Positions 25,275 through 33,362 are shown, counted from the stretch's first letter. The stretch: 64,000 nucleotides of DNA from Flavobacterium limicola (GCF_003634755.1 NZ_RBXA01000002.1:372001-436000); one strand, 5' to 3'. Notes: generated by a model from the sequence alone, not told the origin. Translations and numbers: made by a program.

Positions 25275-25398
25275 GCGTGAGTGATGGAAGTGGAGCTCTT
25301 TTTTGAGAGGCGTTTGAGCCTCCAAAAAAAGCGGGAACGTACAGCACGACCCGAAGTTGCGAGGAGGAACGACGGAGTAATCTGTAGGGGTCACGCCC
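25275..25398 (-). repeat. structured intergenic repeat family B, copy 1
   Basis: Read on the minus strand it begins GGGCGTGACCCC, contains GGGTCGTGCTGTACG, then a variable hairpin (TTTTTT...GAGGC/GCCTC...AAAAAA region, 25296-25333), and ends CCACTTCCATCACTCACGC. The copy at 29832-29933 on the plus strand has the same blocks in the same order with a different but pairing hairpin. It fills most of the gap between ung and the 124-residue protein gene and is much richer in G+C than its surroundings. Confidence 0.8.
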
Positions 25399-25454
25399 AA
25401 ATTAAAATAGTTTTATTTGAAAAAATTAACCGTAAATAGAACTAATTAAAATGC

Positions 25455-25829
25455 CTATTTTTTTATAATATCTTCTAAAACAGCTTTATCAGTGTAATTA
25501 ATGACTTTCAAAGTTACCTCTTGGTTTTTGATTGTTTTTCCTTCGATGATGTATAACTTTCCTTTTTTAAGTTCGATATTACTGTTGTCAAAATCTACGT
25601 CACCAAATTGCAATGTGTTTTTAATATCGGCAGTGTCAATCCATTTTTCAGCCAAAATCATTGAAGCTTTATCCGAATAATAAAACGGTTTGTTTCTCAA
25701 ATCATTTAAAACTCTTGCATTTGGAAAATAGTTACAACGGGTATCTTTACCACTGAAAACTAACGCTACAAAAAACAGTCCTATTACTAAACCTACTAGA
25801 TAATAGGCAAAACGATGTATAAACTTCAT
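25455..25829 (-). CDS. membrane-anchored hypothetical protein (124 aa)
   Basis: A 124-residue protein with an N-terminal membrane helix (YYLVGLVIGLFFVALVFSG, about residues 9-27). A conserved-looking RCNYFPNARVLNDLRNKPFYYS segment follows, then a mixed alpha/beta extracytoplasmic or cytoplasmic domain ending in Lys-rich residues. I recall similar flavobacterial proteins annotated as DUF4258-like, but I cannot confirm this from motifs. It has its own full promoter (25845-25876) within the end of the upstream alanine-dehydrogenase-like gene. Confidence 0.75.
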   Translation of the reverse strand: MKFIHRFAYYLVGLVIGLFFVALVFSGKDTRCNYFPNARVLNDLRNKPFYYSDKASMILAEKWIDTADIKNTLQFGDVDFDNSNIELKKGKLYIIEGKTIKNQEVTLKVINYTDKAVLEDIIKK

Positions 25830-25844
25830 GAATTAAATTTTTGG

Positions 25845-25876
25845 CAAAGGTAGAAGAAAGTTTTCTTAAAAAACAA
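25845..25876 (-). promoter_or_regulatory. promoter for the 124-residue membrane protein
   Basis: Minus strand TTG (25876-25874), a 21-base spacer, then TACCTTTG (25852-25845). Both boxes match consensus. The -33 box lies in the last codons of the upstream gene, so this gene can be expressed independently. Confidence 0.65.
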
Positions 25877-27065
25877 TTAAATTGATGTCGTTATAAGGTA
25901 AATCAAACCATTCGCCTATGGAAGTATTAGTGAGGATTCCGTGGTACATGTAGACGCCATTTTTCAATCCTTTATCGCAACGAATAGCACTTTCAATGCC
26001 ACCATCTTCAGCAATTTTCATCAGGTAAGGCGATATAATATTACTTATGGAAAGCGATGCCGTTTTAGAATATCGGGAAGGTATATTCGGCACGCAATAA
26101 TGCAAAACATTGTTTTTGATAAACGTAGGTTTCTCATGTGAAGTCACTTCCGAAGTCTCAAAACAACCGCCGGTATCAATACTTACATCCACAATTACGG
26201 CTCCATTTTTCATGTGTTCTACCATGGTTTCCGTAACGATAACGGGACAACGTTCTTTGCCTCGCATGGCGCCAATGGCTACATCACAACGTCTTAACGC
26301 TTTTAGTAACGCTTTTGGTTGTATGGTGGAAGTGAAAATGCGTTGGTTTAAATTATTTTGCAAACGTCGCAATTTGGTAATAGAATTATCAAAAACTTTG
26401 ACACTTGCGCCTAAACCAATTGCGGTTTTAGCGGCAAATTCCCCAACGGTTCCTGCGCCCAAAATGACCACATCAGTAGGAGGGACGCCGGTAATGTTCC
26501 CGAATAATAATCCTTTTCCAAATTCGTTGGTAATCATCAACTCAGCAGCGATAAGAATGGATGCTGTTCCGGCAATTTCGCTCAAGGATTTCACCGCAGG
26601 ATACGTTCCGTCTTCGTCCTTGATGTATTCAAAAGCTAGTGCGGTAATTTTCTTTTTCGTTAACGCTTCAAAATACGTTTTCTTGCGCGTTTTCAATTGA
26701 ATGGCGGACAGCAGAATTGTTTGCGGGTTCATCATTTCAATTTCGGCAAGTGTGGCGGGTTCCACTTTCAAAATCATGGGGCAACTGAATACTTTTTTTG
26801 TGTCATTAGTAATTTCGGCACCTGCGTCAGAATATTCTTTGTCGGTATAACTCGAACTCAATCCCGCTCCCGCTTCAATCATTACGCGATGGCCATGATA
26901 AGTAAGCGAGTTAACAGCATCTGGGGTAAGACAAATTCGGCGTTCCTGATAACTCGTTTCTTTTGGAATCCCAATAAAAAGTTCGCTTTTTTGTCTTGCA
27001 ATCTCCAGTTTTTCCTCTTGTGGCAAAAGCTGTTGTTTTGTGAATGGCGTTATAGTTATTGACAT
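25866..27065 (-). CDS. alanine dehydrogenase-like protein (AlaDH/PNT family)
   Basis: A 399-residue member of the alanine dehydrogenase/transhydrogenase family. The N-terminal substrate domain shows GIPKETSYQERRICLTP (the conserved Arg) near residue 32 and ILKVEPATL (the conserved Lys). The NAD domain has GAGTVGEFAAKTAIGLGA near 200, and VDVSIDTGGCFETSE keeps the catalytic Asp. The active-site His of AlaDH, found in an LHLA motif, appears as Gln (LLSAIQLK). There is also a roughly 25-residue N-terminal extension. Reversible pyruvate amination is the usual call, but the missing His makes this uncertain. It is a single gene between the GNAT gene and the 124-residue protein. Confidence 0.8.
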   Translation of the reverse strand: MSITITPFTKQQLLPQEEKLEIARQKSELFIGIPKETSYQERRICLTPDAVNSLTYHGHRVMIEAGAGLSSSYTDKEYSDAGAEITNDTKKVFSCPMILKVEPATLAEIEMMNPQTILLSAIQLKTRKKTYFEALTKKKITALAFEYIKDEDGTYPAVKSLSEIAGTASILIAAELMITNEFGKGLLFGNITGVPPTDVVILGAGTVGEFAAKTAIGLGASVKVFDNSITKLRRLQNNLNQRIFTSTIQPKALLKALRRCDVAIGAMRGKERCPVIVTETMVEHMKNGAVIVDVSIDTGGCFETSEVTSHEKPTFIKNNVLHYCVPNIPSRYSKTASLSISNIISPYLMKIAEDGGIESAIRCDKGLKNGVYMYHGILTNTSIGEWFDLPYNDINLIVF

Positions 27066-27159
27066 TGATGTTGTTAAATTAAGGGTACAATTTACGTAAA
27101 AAGTTTTATAAACAGTACAAATTCAATCGTGTTAAATTCATTTGTAATGTAACAGAATC

Positions 27160-27633
27160 TCACCGAATGATTCTTTCCATTTTAATATCGGCTCGTTCGT
27201 AAACGCCATCTTCCAATGGTACTTCTACGAAACCAAATTTTTCATACAAATGAATAGCCGACAGTAATTTCCGGTTCGAATATAAAATCAGTTTTTCCAT
27301 TCCTTTTGCTTCGGCAACAGCAAGACAATGCAACATTAGTTTCTTACCAATTCCTAATCCTTGTACACCATCTGTAACTGCCATTTTACTCAGTTCGAAA
27401 GTCGTATCGTCAATTTTTATTAAGGAAACTGTTCCTACGATTTCATCTTTATATTTTGCATAAAAAATCATTCCGCCTTTGTCTATTATCTGACCTTGCG
27501 GATCCGAAAGCACAATTTCATATTTGGGTTCAACCCTAAAGTGTTTTTGCAACCATTCCAGATTTAAAGTTTTTATAGCTTCTTTATAAGCTGGAGAAAA
27601 AGGTATGATTTCAATAGTATTGTCTACATTCAT
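27160..27633 (-). CDS. GNAT family N-acetyltransferase
   Basis: A 157-residue GNAT protein. The acetyl-CoA site is visible as MAVTDGVQGLGIGKKLMLHCL near residues 90-110 (Q/R-x-x-G-x-G), and the LYSNRKLLSAIHLYEKFGFVEVP motif B follows. Its acceptor is unknown. Its start is 9 bases after the tsaE stop, so it is the last gene of a porX-tsaE-GNAT transcript. Despite the tsaE neighbour it does not look like RimI, which lacks this N-terminal extension. Confidence 0.9.
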   Translation of the reverse strand: MNVDNTIEIIPFSPAYKEAIKTLNLEWLQKHFRVEPKYEIVLSDPQGQIIDKGGMIFYAKYKDEIVGTVSLIKIDDTTFELSKMAVTDGVQGLGIGKKLMLHCLAVAEAKGMEKLILYSNRKLLSAIHLYEKFGFVEVPLEDGVYERADIKMERIIR

Positions 27634-27641
27634 AATTACTT

Positions 27642-28049
27642 TTAACTTAAAGTTAAAGAACGTTTTCCATCAGCGAGCAGCGAAATAGTGATAACCGAAT
27701 GTACTTCGGGAATCAAATTTGGAATCTTCTCCGCCCATTCTATAAAGCACCAATTACCGGAATATAAATAATCATCAACACCCATATCCAAAGCTTCTTC
27801 CTCTTTGTTTAATCTGTAAAAATCAAAATGATAAACTAGCTGATTATCATCGGCTTCATATTCATTAACTAAAGAAAAGGTTGGACTGCTTGTAGCGCCA
27901 GTTACACCAAGTGTTTTACACAATTGCTTAATCAAAGTTGTTTTTCCAACACCCATTTCTCCGTGAAAAAGAATCACTTTTTTGGGATTTTCAGATATTA
28001 TTTTTTGCGCCACTTCTTCGAGTTGGTCAATAGAAAAAATGATATTCAT
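27642..28049 (-). CDS. tsaE: tRNA threonylcarbamoyladenosine biosynthesis ATPase TsaE
   Basis: A 135-residue P-loop ATPase needed with TsaB and TsaD for the t6A37 modification of ANN-decoding tRNAs. Walker A is FHGEMGVGKTTLIKQLCKTLG near residue 26, and the family block TSSPTFSLVNEYEADD follows. The HFDFYRL motif and the catalytic WCFIEWAEKIP region are intact. Length is normal. It lies between porX and a GNAT gene on the same strand; tsaB and tsaD are not in this window. Confidence 0.95.
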   Translation of the reverse strand: MNIIFSIDQLEEVAQKIISENPKKVILFHGEMGVGKTTLIKQLCKTLGVTGATSSPTFSLVNEYEADDNQLVYHFDFYRLNKEEEALDMGVDDYLYSGNWCFIEWAEKIPNLIPEVHSVITISLLADGKRSLTLS

Positions 28050-28121
28050 TCTTATAAAATTGTTTAAAGTTTAAAGTTTAAGGTTCTTGCCGTACACTGA
28101 AAACTGAGACTGACTACTTTT

Positions 28122-29675
28122 TTATTTCGGGTTAAAAACTAAAAACGGAATAATCATTTCTTCCAATGAAATTCCACCGTGCTGATACGTGTTTTTGTAA
28201 TAACTCACATAATGATTATAATTGTTGACATAGGCCAAGAACAAATCATTTTTTGCAAAAATATAAGAACTACTCATATTTATGGTAGGCAAACCAATAT
28301 TTTTTGGTTCTTTAACCGCATAAACATCTTTGTGTTCGTACGTCAAACTGCGCCCGGTTTTATAACGTAAATTTAAACTGGTATTTTTGTCACCTACCAC
28401 TTTCGATGGATTTTTTACATTTATCGTCCCGTGATCGGTAGTCAAAATCAATTTGAAACCCATTTTTTGGGCTTGTTGAATAATTTCTAAAAGAGGGGAA
28501 TTCTTAAACCAACTCAACGTTAGCGAGCGATACGCTTTATCATCTGAGGCCAGTTCTTTTACCACATCCATCTCCGTTTTGGCATGTGAAAGCATATCTA
28601 CAAAGTTGTATACCACGGTCACTAAATCATTATCTTTTAAGGCTTTGAAGCTTTCGGCTAATTTTTTTCCGCCGGCAAGACTGGTAATTTTAAAATAATC
28701 TTCCTTGATATTCAAACCCAAACGTTTCAATTGCGCCGTTAAAAATTCTGCTTCAAAAAGGTTTTTTCCGCCTTCTTCCGGGTCATTTTTCCAGTATTGC
28801 GGAAACTGTTTTTCCATTTCCAGTGGCGTTAAACCAGAGAAAATCGCGTTTCTCGCATATTGCGTCGCCGTAGGAAGAATAGAGTAGTAAGGCACCTCTT
28901 TTTCCAATTTATAGTAATTTCCCACCACACTTTCAAAAGTTTTCCACTGGTCGTAACGCAGGTTGTCAATCACGACAAACAAAATGGGCTTGTCTTTTTT
29001 CTTGAGTTCAGGAAGTACTAATTCTTTGAATAACGTGTGCGATTGTACCGGTTTATCTGCTTTTGGAGCAAACCAATCCTCGTAATTGCGCTCAATGAAT
29101 TTTCCAAATTGCGAATTGGCTTCTGTTTTTTGGGATTCCAAAATTTCAATCATGCTCTGATCATCGATATTCTCCAATTCCAGTTCCCAAAAAATCAATT
29201 TCTTGTACAACTCAATCCAGTCTTCATAGGAATTCACCATAGCCATTTCCATAGTGATTTTTCTAAATTCCTTCTGATAATCCAGCGTAGTTTTTTGCGA
29301 AATCAATCGGGAATGATCCAAGTTTTTCTTTAAACTCAACAAAATCTGGTTTGGATTCACGGGTTTGATTAAATAATCAGCAATTTTAGAACCTATGGCT
29401 TCTTCCATAATGTATTCTTCCTCGCTTTTCGTAATCATAATCATGGGAACCGAAGATTTTTTCTCCTTCATTTCTGACAGCGTTTCCAAGCCGCTCATTC
29501 CGGGCATATTTTCATCCAAGAAAACAATATCAAAATTATTTTCTTCAAAAATCCCAATGGCATCAAGCCCGTTGTTACAGGTTGTTACCTCGTAATTTTT
29601 CTTTTCCAGAAATAATATATGTGGTTTCAAAAGGTCGATTTCATCATCAACCCAAAGTATTTTTATTTTATCCAT
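28122..29675 (-). CDS. porX: PorX, response regulator with PglZ domain (type IX secretion control)
   Basis: A 517-residue protein. Residues 1-120 are a receiver domain: acidic pocket VDDE at 9-12, phosphoacceptor Asp54 in VFLDENMPGMSG, and the Lys in YLIKPVNP. A helical linker follows, then a PglZ alkaline-phosphatase-like domain with VVIDNLRYDQW, the nucleophile region ILPTATQYARNAIFSG, and TTDHGTINV metal ligands. In Porphyromonas PorX with the kinase PorY controls type IX secretion genes, and its PglZ domain is a zinc-dependent phosphodiesterase. porY and the por/gld structural genes are not in this window. It is the first gene of the porX-tsaE-GNAT set. Confidence 0.95.
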   Translation of the reverse strand: MDKIKILWVDDEIDLLKPHILFLEKKNYEVTTCNNGLDAIGIFEENNFDIVFLDENMPGMSGLETLSEMKEKKSSVPMIMITKSEEEYIMEEAIGSKIADYLIKPVNPNQILLSLKKNLDHSRLISQKTTLDYQKEFRKITMEMAMVNSYEDWIELYKKLIFWELELENIDDQSMIEILESQKTEANSQFGKFIERNYEDWFAPKADKPVQSHTLFKELVLPELKKKDKPILFVVIDNLRYDQWKTFESVVGNYYKLEKEVPYYSILPTATQYARNAIFSGLTPLEMEKQFPQYWKNDPEEGGKNLFEAEFLTAQLKRLGLNIKEDYFKITSLAGGKKLAESFKALKDNDLVTVVYNFVDMLSHAKTEMDVVKELASDDKAYRSLTLSWFKNSPLLEIIQQAQKMGFKLILTTDHGTINVKNPSKVVGDKNTSLNLRYKTGRSLTYEHKDVYAVKEPKNIGLPTINMSSSYIFAKNDLFLAYVNNYNHYVSYYKNTYQHGGISLEEMIIPFLVFNPK

Positions 29676-30171
29676 AATTGTATCAACAAGTGTTCTAACG
29701 TACTAAATTAAAGCGCCAAATTACATTTTTTTGCAACGGCTACCTGCTAATATTATGATAATTTTTTAACACACTTTCGCTGAATTTTACAAAATTACAA
29801 TTCCCTTTCATTTTGTTTTAAGTTTGGTTCTGGGCGTGCCCCATCCTCCGTAAACTCCGTCCGGGTCGGGCTGTACGCTGTATCTTTCCTTTTTAAAGAA
29901 AAAAAGAAAGGATGCCGCTTCCATCCCTCACGCACTTGCGAGAATGATTGGGGTTTATTACTACGCTTGAGATGAAGAGTTTTCTGGAAACTAACTTGGA
30001 TTATATTATTTGTAATGAATTTATTATATATTTGGGAATAACAATAATCTGATATTTTTTAGACTAAGAGAGCCAATTTCATGTGGATTGGGTTGGTTTT
30101 TTTTATTATGATTTATAAGTTGCTAAAATTCAAATGGTAAAAAAATTAAATATTAACTTATTAAAATTAAA
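29676..30171. other. intergenic region with repeat B copy 2 and a short possible leader
   Basis: After the porX start this gap holds repeat family B copy 2 (29832-29933). It also has a -7 type box TATATTTG at 30027-30034, and a weak CCAAT/ATTGG hairpin followed by a T8 run near 30071-30106. The last two could form a short leader or small RNA before the GTG-start gene at 30172. Nothing else is recognised. Confidence 0.45.
29832..29933 (+). repeat. structured intergenic repeat family B, copy 2
   Basis: Blocks in order: GGGCGTGCCCC, GGGTCGGGCTGTACG, a variable hairpin (arms around 29884-29894 and 29901-29911, CTTTC/GAAAG with T/A inner pairs), and CCGCTTCCATCCCTCACGC. It matches copy 1 (25275-25398, opposite strand) block by block. 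It is G+C-richer than the surrounding sequence and contains no reading frame. Confidence 0.8.
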
Positions 30172-30636
30172 GTGGATATAACTAGACTACTAAAAGATTA
30201 TCCTACAGAATCTGCAACAGCAATTGCTACAGTTTTTGCTTTGCTAGGTTGGGTTGGTAGAAATATTTTTCAAATATTTATTGAGAATCGAAGATATAGC
30301 AAAGAACTAAAAACCTTTTTTTGGAAAGAAAAGCTAAATGCTGCAAAAAAAGCTTCTGAATTTTATTTGGAAAATTTGAATTTCTTAAATTTAGTTCGTC
30401 ATCAATTTGAAATGTATGAATTGGGAAAGGCTAACCAAAATGAATTTTTTGAAAATATTGAGAAAGAAGTTAAATTTTATTCTGAAAAATTAAAAGCTTT
30501 TCCTCATTTTGAGCATCATCACATTAATATATTTTATGATTTTAATGAAAATCGTGCAATGGAAATAAACAAAAATACTTTTGAAATTAATCAAAAAATA
30601 TTTGAATTAATTCCACAGGAATTAGATTCAAAATAA
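30172..30636 (+). CDS. hypothetical membrane-anchored helical protein (154 aa), GTG start
   Basis: A 154-residue frame starting at GTG 30172; no ATG is available upstream in frame. A hydrophobic segment near residues 14-33 (ESATAIATVFALLGWVGRNI) suggests a single N-terminal membrane helix. The rest is charged and helical (RRYSKELKTFFWKEKLNAAK), with many Phe, Glu and Lys. I do not recognise the family. It resembles small proteins of accessory regions, and its neighbours (a 37-codon frame and a duplicated gene block) support an accessory context. Confidence 0.6.
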   Translation: MDITRLLKDYPTESATAIATVFALLGWVGRNIFQIFIENRRYSKELKTFFWKEKLNAAKKASEFYLENLNFLNLVRHQFEMYELGKANQNEFFENIEKEVKFYSEKLKAFPHFEHHHINIFYDFNENRAMEINKNTFEINQKIFELIPQELDSK

Positions 30637-30651
30637 CAGATTGATATTAAA

Positions 30652-30765
30652 ATGAATAAAATTAAAGAATATTCAAAAATATTAAAAGACAATTATTCAG
30701 AACTATTCAATATACAAAAAACTTATCTTAGTCAAGTTAGGTCTGATATTAATAACTATTTATAA
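30652..30765 (+). CDS. small hypothetical protein (37 aa)
   Basis: ATG 30652 to TAA 30763-30765, 15 bases after the preceding gene. The start reads MNKIKEYSKILKDNYSELFN. It is short, helical and Lys/Tyr/Asn-rich, with no recognised motif. It may be a real partner of the 154-residue gene or a truncated remnant; the sequence alone does not decide. Confidence 0.35.
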   Translation: MNKIKEYSKILKDNYSELFNIQKTYLSQVRSDINNYL

Positions 30766-30917
30766 ATAACAAATGTTTACAGCTTCAATTTATTTTCCTA
30801 TCAGCGTCAGCGTCGCGCTCGTGACTGCAAACAAAATTGAATACAATTACAAATAAACGCACTATATAAATGAATGTCACACATTCATTTTTAAAATATT
30901 CGAAGAAAAACAAAAGG

Positions 30918-31781
30918 ATGAAACCAATACTGATTTTAATAGTGCTCTTTTTTACTACAGCTTCAAATTCGCAAAATAACAATCCAAAAGAGAATAGTAA
31001 ACCTTTTGTTCTGGGAAGCATCGAAGAAATACATTCAAAAGTATTATCCGAAAAAAGAATACTAAATATTTACTTACCGGAAGAATATCAACAAAATGAT
31101 ACCATCACTTATCCGGTAGTCTATTTATTGGATGGTTCCGCAGATGAGGATTTTATTCACGTTGTTGGGCTTTTTCAATTCAACAGCTTTTCGTGGATCA
31201 ATAGAGTTCCAAAATCAATTGTTGTTGGAATTGCAAATGTGGATCGCAAAAGAGATTTTACATATCAAACCACCATCGAAGCCGACCAAAAAAGATATGC
31301 AACTGCGGGGAAATCGGCAAATTTTATTTCATTTTTAGAAAAGGAATTACAGCCCTATATTGAAAAAAAATACAAAACAAATGATTCAAAAACCATTATT
31401 GGACAATCATTAGGCGGACTTTTGGCCACCGAAATTTTACTTCAAAAACCAAATTTATTCAATAAGTACATCATCATAAGTCCCAGTTTGTGGTGGGATA
31501 ATGGCTCTTTGTTGCGTCAAAATTCAGTTATTTATCAAGAAAACTTCAATAAAAAAATTGATATTTACGTAGGAGTTGGTAAAGAAGGACTTGCACCAAC
31601 TGAGATTCCGCATGTTATGGAAGTTGATGCAAATCTATTAACAGAAAAATTAAAAAGTACAAAATCGAAAACGATTACAGTAAACTTTGACTATTTGCCA
31701 CAGGAAGACCACGCCACGATAACACATCAAGCTATTTTTAACGCTTTGAGAATTTTGTATCCGATGCGCACGGAAAAGTAA
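30918..31781 (+). CDS. exported alpha/beta-hydrolase esterase (esterase D/Fes-like)
   Basis: A 287-residue protein with a signal peptide (MKPILILIVLFFTTASNSQ) and the PF00756 esterase fold: YPVVYLLDGSADEDF, then the nucleophile elbow GQSLGGLLATEILL. SPSLWWDN and a C-terminal EDHATITH carry the acid/His end. I place the start at ATG 30918, where the signal peptide begins, not ATG 30870. Relatives hydrolyse siderophore or acyl esters; the substrate here is unknown. A degraded second copy of its 3' end lies at 32971-33233. It is followed by a GNAT gene 49 bases on, an arrangement partly repeated downstream. Confidence 0.88.
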   Translation: MKPILILIVLFFTTASNSQNNNPKENSKPFVLGSIEEIHSKVLSEKRILNIYLPEEYQQNDTITYPVVYLLDGSADEDFIHVVGLFQFNSFSWINRVPKSIVVGIANVDRKRDFTYQTTIEADQKRYATAGKSANFISFLEKELQPYIEKKYKTNDSKTIIGQSLGGLLATEILLQKPNLFNKYIIISPSLWWDNGSLLRQNSVIYQENFNKKIDIYVGVGKEGLAPTEIPHVMEVDANLLTEKLKSTKSKTITVNFDYLPQEDHATITHQAIFNALRILYPMRTEK

Positions 31782-31830
31782 AAGGCACTTTTATAATTGG
31801 ACTGACTGTAGTAATTTTAAAAAATAAAAA

Positions 31831-32370
31831 ATGAACACCGTAATTCTCAAAACAGAACGATTGGTTTTAAGACCAATCACACTATTGGATTTGGAATATA
31901 TTCATGAATTACATTCTTTGAAAGAAACAGATGAATTCAATACTTTAGGAATTCCAGAAAATATTGAAGAAACAAAACAGCTGTTAGAAAAGTGGATTTC
32001 TGAAAACAATAGAGAACTTACGACCCATTTTACTTTTGCGGTCGAATTAATTACGGGAAACCAAATTATAGGATTAATTGGAATCAATTTGGGAAAAGTG
32101 AAATATAAAAATGCCGAAGTTTGGTTCAAATTTCACAAAGACCATTGGAACAAAGGCTACGCTACAGAATCTTTAAAAGAAATTCTCCGTTTTGGTTTCA
32201 ATGAACTGAATCTGCATCGGATTGAAGCGGGATGTGCCTTGGGAAATATAGGTTCCATCAACGTTTTGGAAAAAACCGGAATGACAAGAGAAGCCCACAC
32301 CCGAAAATTATTACCATTGTCATCCGGCTGGTCTGATAATTACGGTTACGCTATTTTATCAACTGATTAG
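31831..32370 (+). CDS. RimJ/RimL-type GNAT acetyltransferase, copy 1
   Basis: A 179-residue N-acetyltransferase. The N-terminal strand is VILKTERLVLRPITLLDLEYI, the acetyl-CoA site is KDHWNKGYATESLKEILRFGF near residue 102, and the end is NLHRIEAGCALGNIGSINVLEKTGM. These are classic RimJ/RimL features, as in ribosomal-protein alanine acetyltransferases and resistance-type GNATs. A paralogue about 91% identical (roughly 17 changes in 179 residues) is encoded at 34031-34570, so this is a recent local duplication. The acceptor is unknown. Confidence 0.92.
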   Translation: MNTVILKTERLVLRPITLLDLEYIHELHSLKETDEFNTLGIPENIEETKQLLEKWISENNRELTTHFTFAVELITGNQIIGLIGINLGKVKYKNAEVWFKFHKDHWNKGYATESLKEILRFGFNELNLHRIEAGCALGNIGSINVLEKTGMTREAHTRKLLPLSSGWSDNYGYAILSTD

Positions 32371-32401
32371 TCATTTGTTCAATCTAAAAAAGCAACGTTA
32401 T

Positions 32402-32881
32402 ATGAATCCCAGAATTGAAATATTACCAGAGAAAAAATTAATTGGCAAACGAATTACACTTTCATTATCCAATAATAAAACAGCTGAACTGTGGAAAAGT
32501 TTTATGCCCAGACGAAAGGAAATTCAAAATAGTATTGGAACCGATTTGTATTCTATGCAAAAATATGATGCGTCCTATTTCAAAGCTTTTAACCCCAATA
32601 CTGAATTCGAAAAATGGGCCGCCATTGCTGTAGCGGATTTCGATGAAATTCCAGAAGGTATGGAACCAATTATTTTGCCTGGAGGATTGTACGCAGTTTT
32701 TATTCATAAAGGAGATGTCACGACTGCTTCAAAAACATTTGAGTATATTTTCGGAACTTGGTTGCCCAACTCAGAATATGTTCTGGATGACAGAATGCAT
32801 TTTGAATTATTAGGACAAAAATACAAGAATAACGATCCAGATTCCGAAGAGGAAATTTGGATTCCAATCCAACTGAAATAA
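32402..32881 (+). CDS. GyrI-like small-molecule-binding domain protein
   Basis: A 159-residue stand-alone effector-binding domain of the SBMC/GyrI-like (AraC E. binding) type: the IEILPEKKLIGKRITLSL strand, then FEKWAAIAVADFDEIPEGME. LPGGLYAVFIHKGD follows, then FEYIFGTWLPNSEYVLDDRMHFELLG with the conserved pattern D-x-R-x-x-F-E. I start at ATG 32402; the in-frame TTG at 32375 would add nine residues that do not fit. Relatives bind or hydrolyse cationic compounds. There is no DNA-binding domain. A hairpin at 32924-32956 ends the transcript. Confidence 0.88.
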   Translation: MNPRIEILPEKKLIGKRITLSLSNNKTAELWKSFMPRRKEIQNSIGTDLYSMQKYDASYFKAFNPNTEFEKWAAIAVADFDEIPEGMEPIILPGGLYAVFIHKGDVTTASKTFEYIFGTWLPNSEYVLDDRMHFELLGQKYKNNDPDSEEEIWIPIQLK

Positions 32882-32923
32882 AGTTTTGGATTAATTATCA
32901 AAAGAACAATTATTATAAAAGAC

Positions 32924-32956
32924 AAAACCACTGCCGGTACAAACAGCAGTGGTTTT
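32924..32956 (+). terminator. terminator hairpin after the GyrI-like gene
   Basis: Perfect 11-base arms AAAACCACTGC (32924-32934) and GCAGTGGTTTT (32946-32956). The T tract is short (four), so strength is moderate. It lies just before the degraded esterase copy. Confidence 0.7.
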
Positions 32957-32970
32957 GAAGAAACAGGAAT

Positions 32971-33233
32971 CAAAATTCAGTTATTTATTAAGAAAACTTC
33001 AATAAAAAAATTGAAATTTACATAGGAGCTGGAAAAGAAGGACTTGCACCAAGTGAGATTTCGCATGTTATGGAAGTAGATGCAAATCTATTAACATAAA
33101 AGTTAAAAAGTACAAATCTAAGACAATACAAGTAAATTTTGACTACTTGCCACCGGAGGACAACGCCACGATAACGCATCAAGCTATTTTTAACGCTTTA
33201 AGAATTTTGTATCCCACGACAACCGAAAAGTGA
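32971..33233 (+). pseudogene. degraded copy of the esterase 3' end
   Basis: From CAAAATTCAGTTATTTAT onward this region aligns base for base with about 31519-31781, the last third of the esterase gene. It carries a premature stop (CATAAAA where the intact copy has CAGAAAA), a one-base deletion near 33116, and no start or signal sequence. The end ACCGAAAAGTGA corresponds to ACGGAAAAGTAA. It is therefore a 5'-truncated, frameshifted duplicate. With the second GNAT gene at 34031 it marks a duplicated esterase-GNAT block. Confidence 0.88.
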
Positions 33234-33362
33234 AAGCAAATGGCACTTTTAGCAATGAATTGATGGAAGGCGAGCGGTTCTTTTAATCGGTATGATAAAA
33301 ACGACCAAATAGAATATCAAGAGACTTTTGAGAACGACAAAATCATCAAAAAATATTGTTAA
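33234..33362 (+). pseudogene. possible remnant of a MORN/YwqK-like protein
   Basis: One frame gives GTFSNELMEGE; the next frame continues with SGSFNRYDKNDQIEYQETF and ENDKIIKKYC before a stop at 33360-33362. The pieces look like the end of a repeat protein of the MORN-variant type (G-x-Y-x-N-G-x-x-x-x-x-x-x-F-x-x-G), broken by a frameshift. This is a weak call from short matches only, without any upstream part of such a gene. Confidence 0.3.

Noticed and set aside
26110..26700. 196-codon open frame antisense to the alanine-dehydrogenase-like gene
   Set aside because: Entirely within a coding gene on the other strand and without protein-like motifs.
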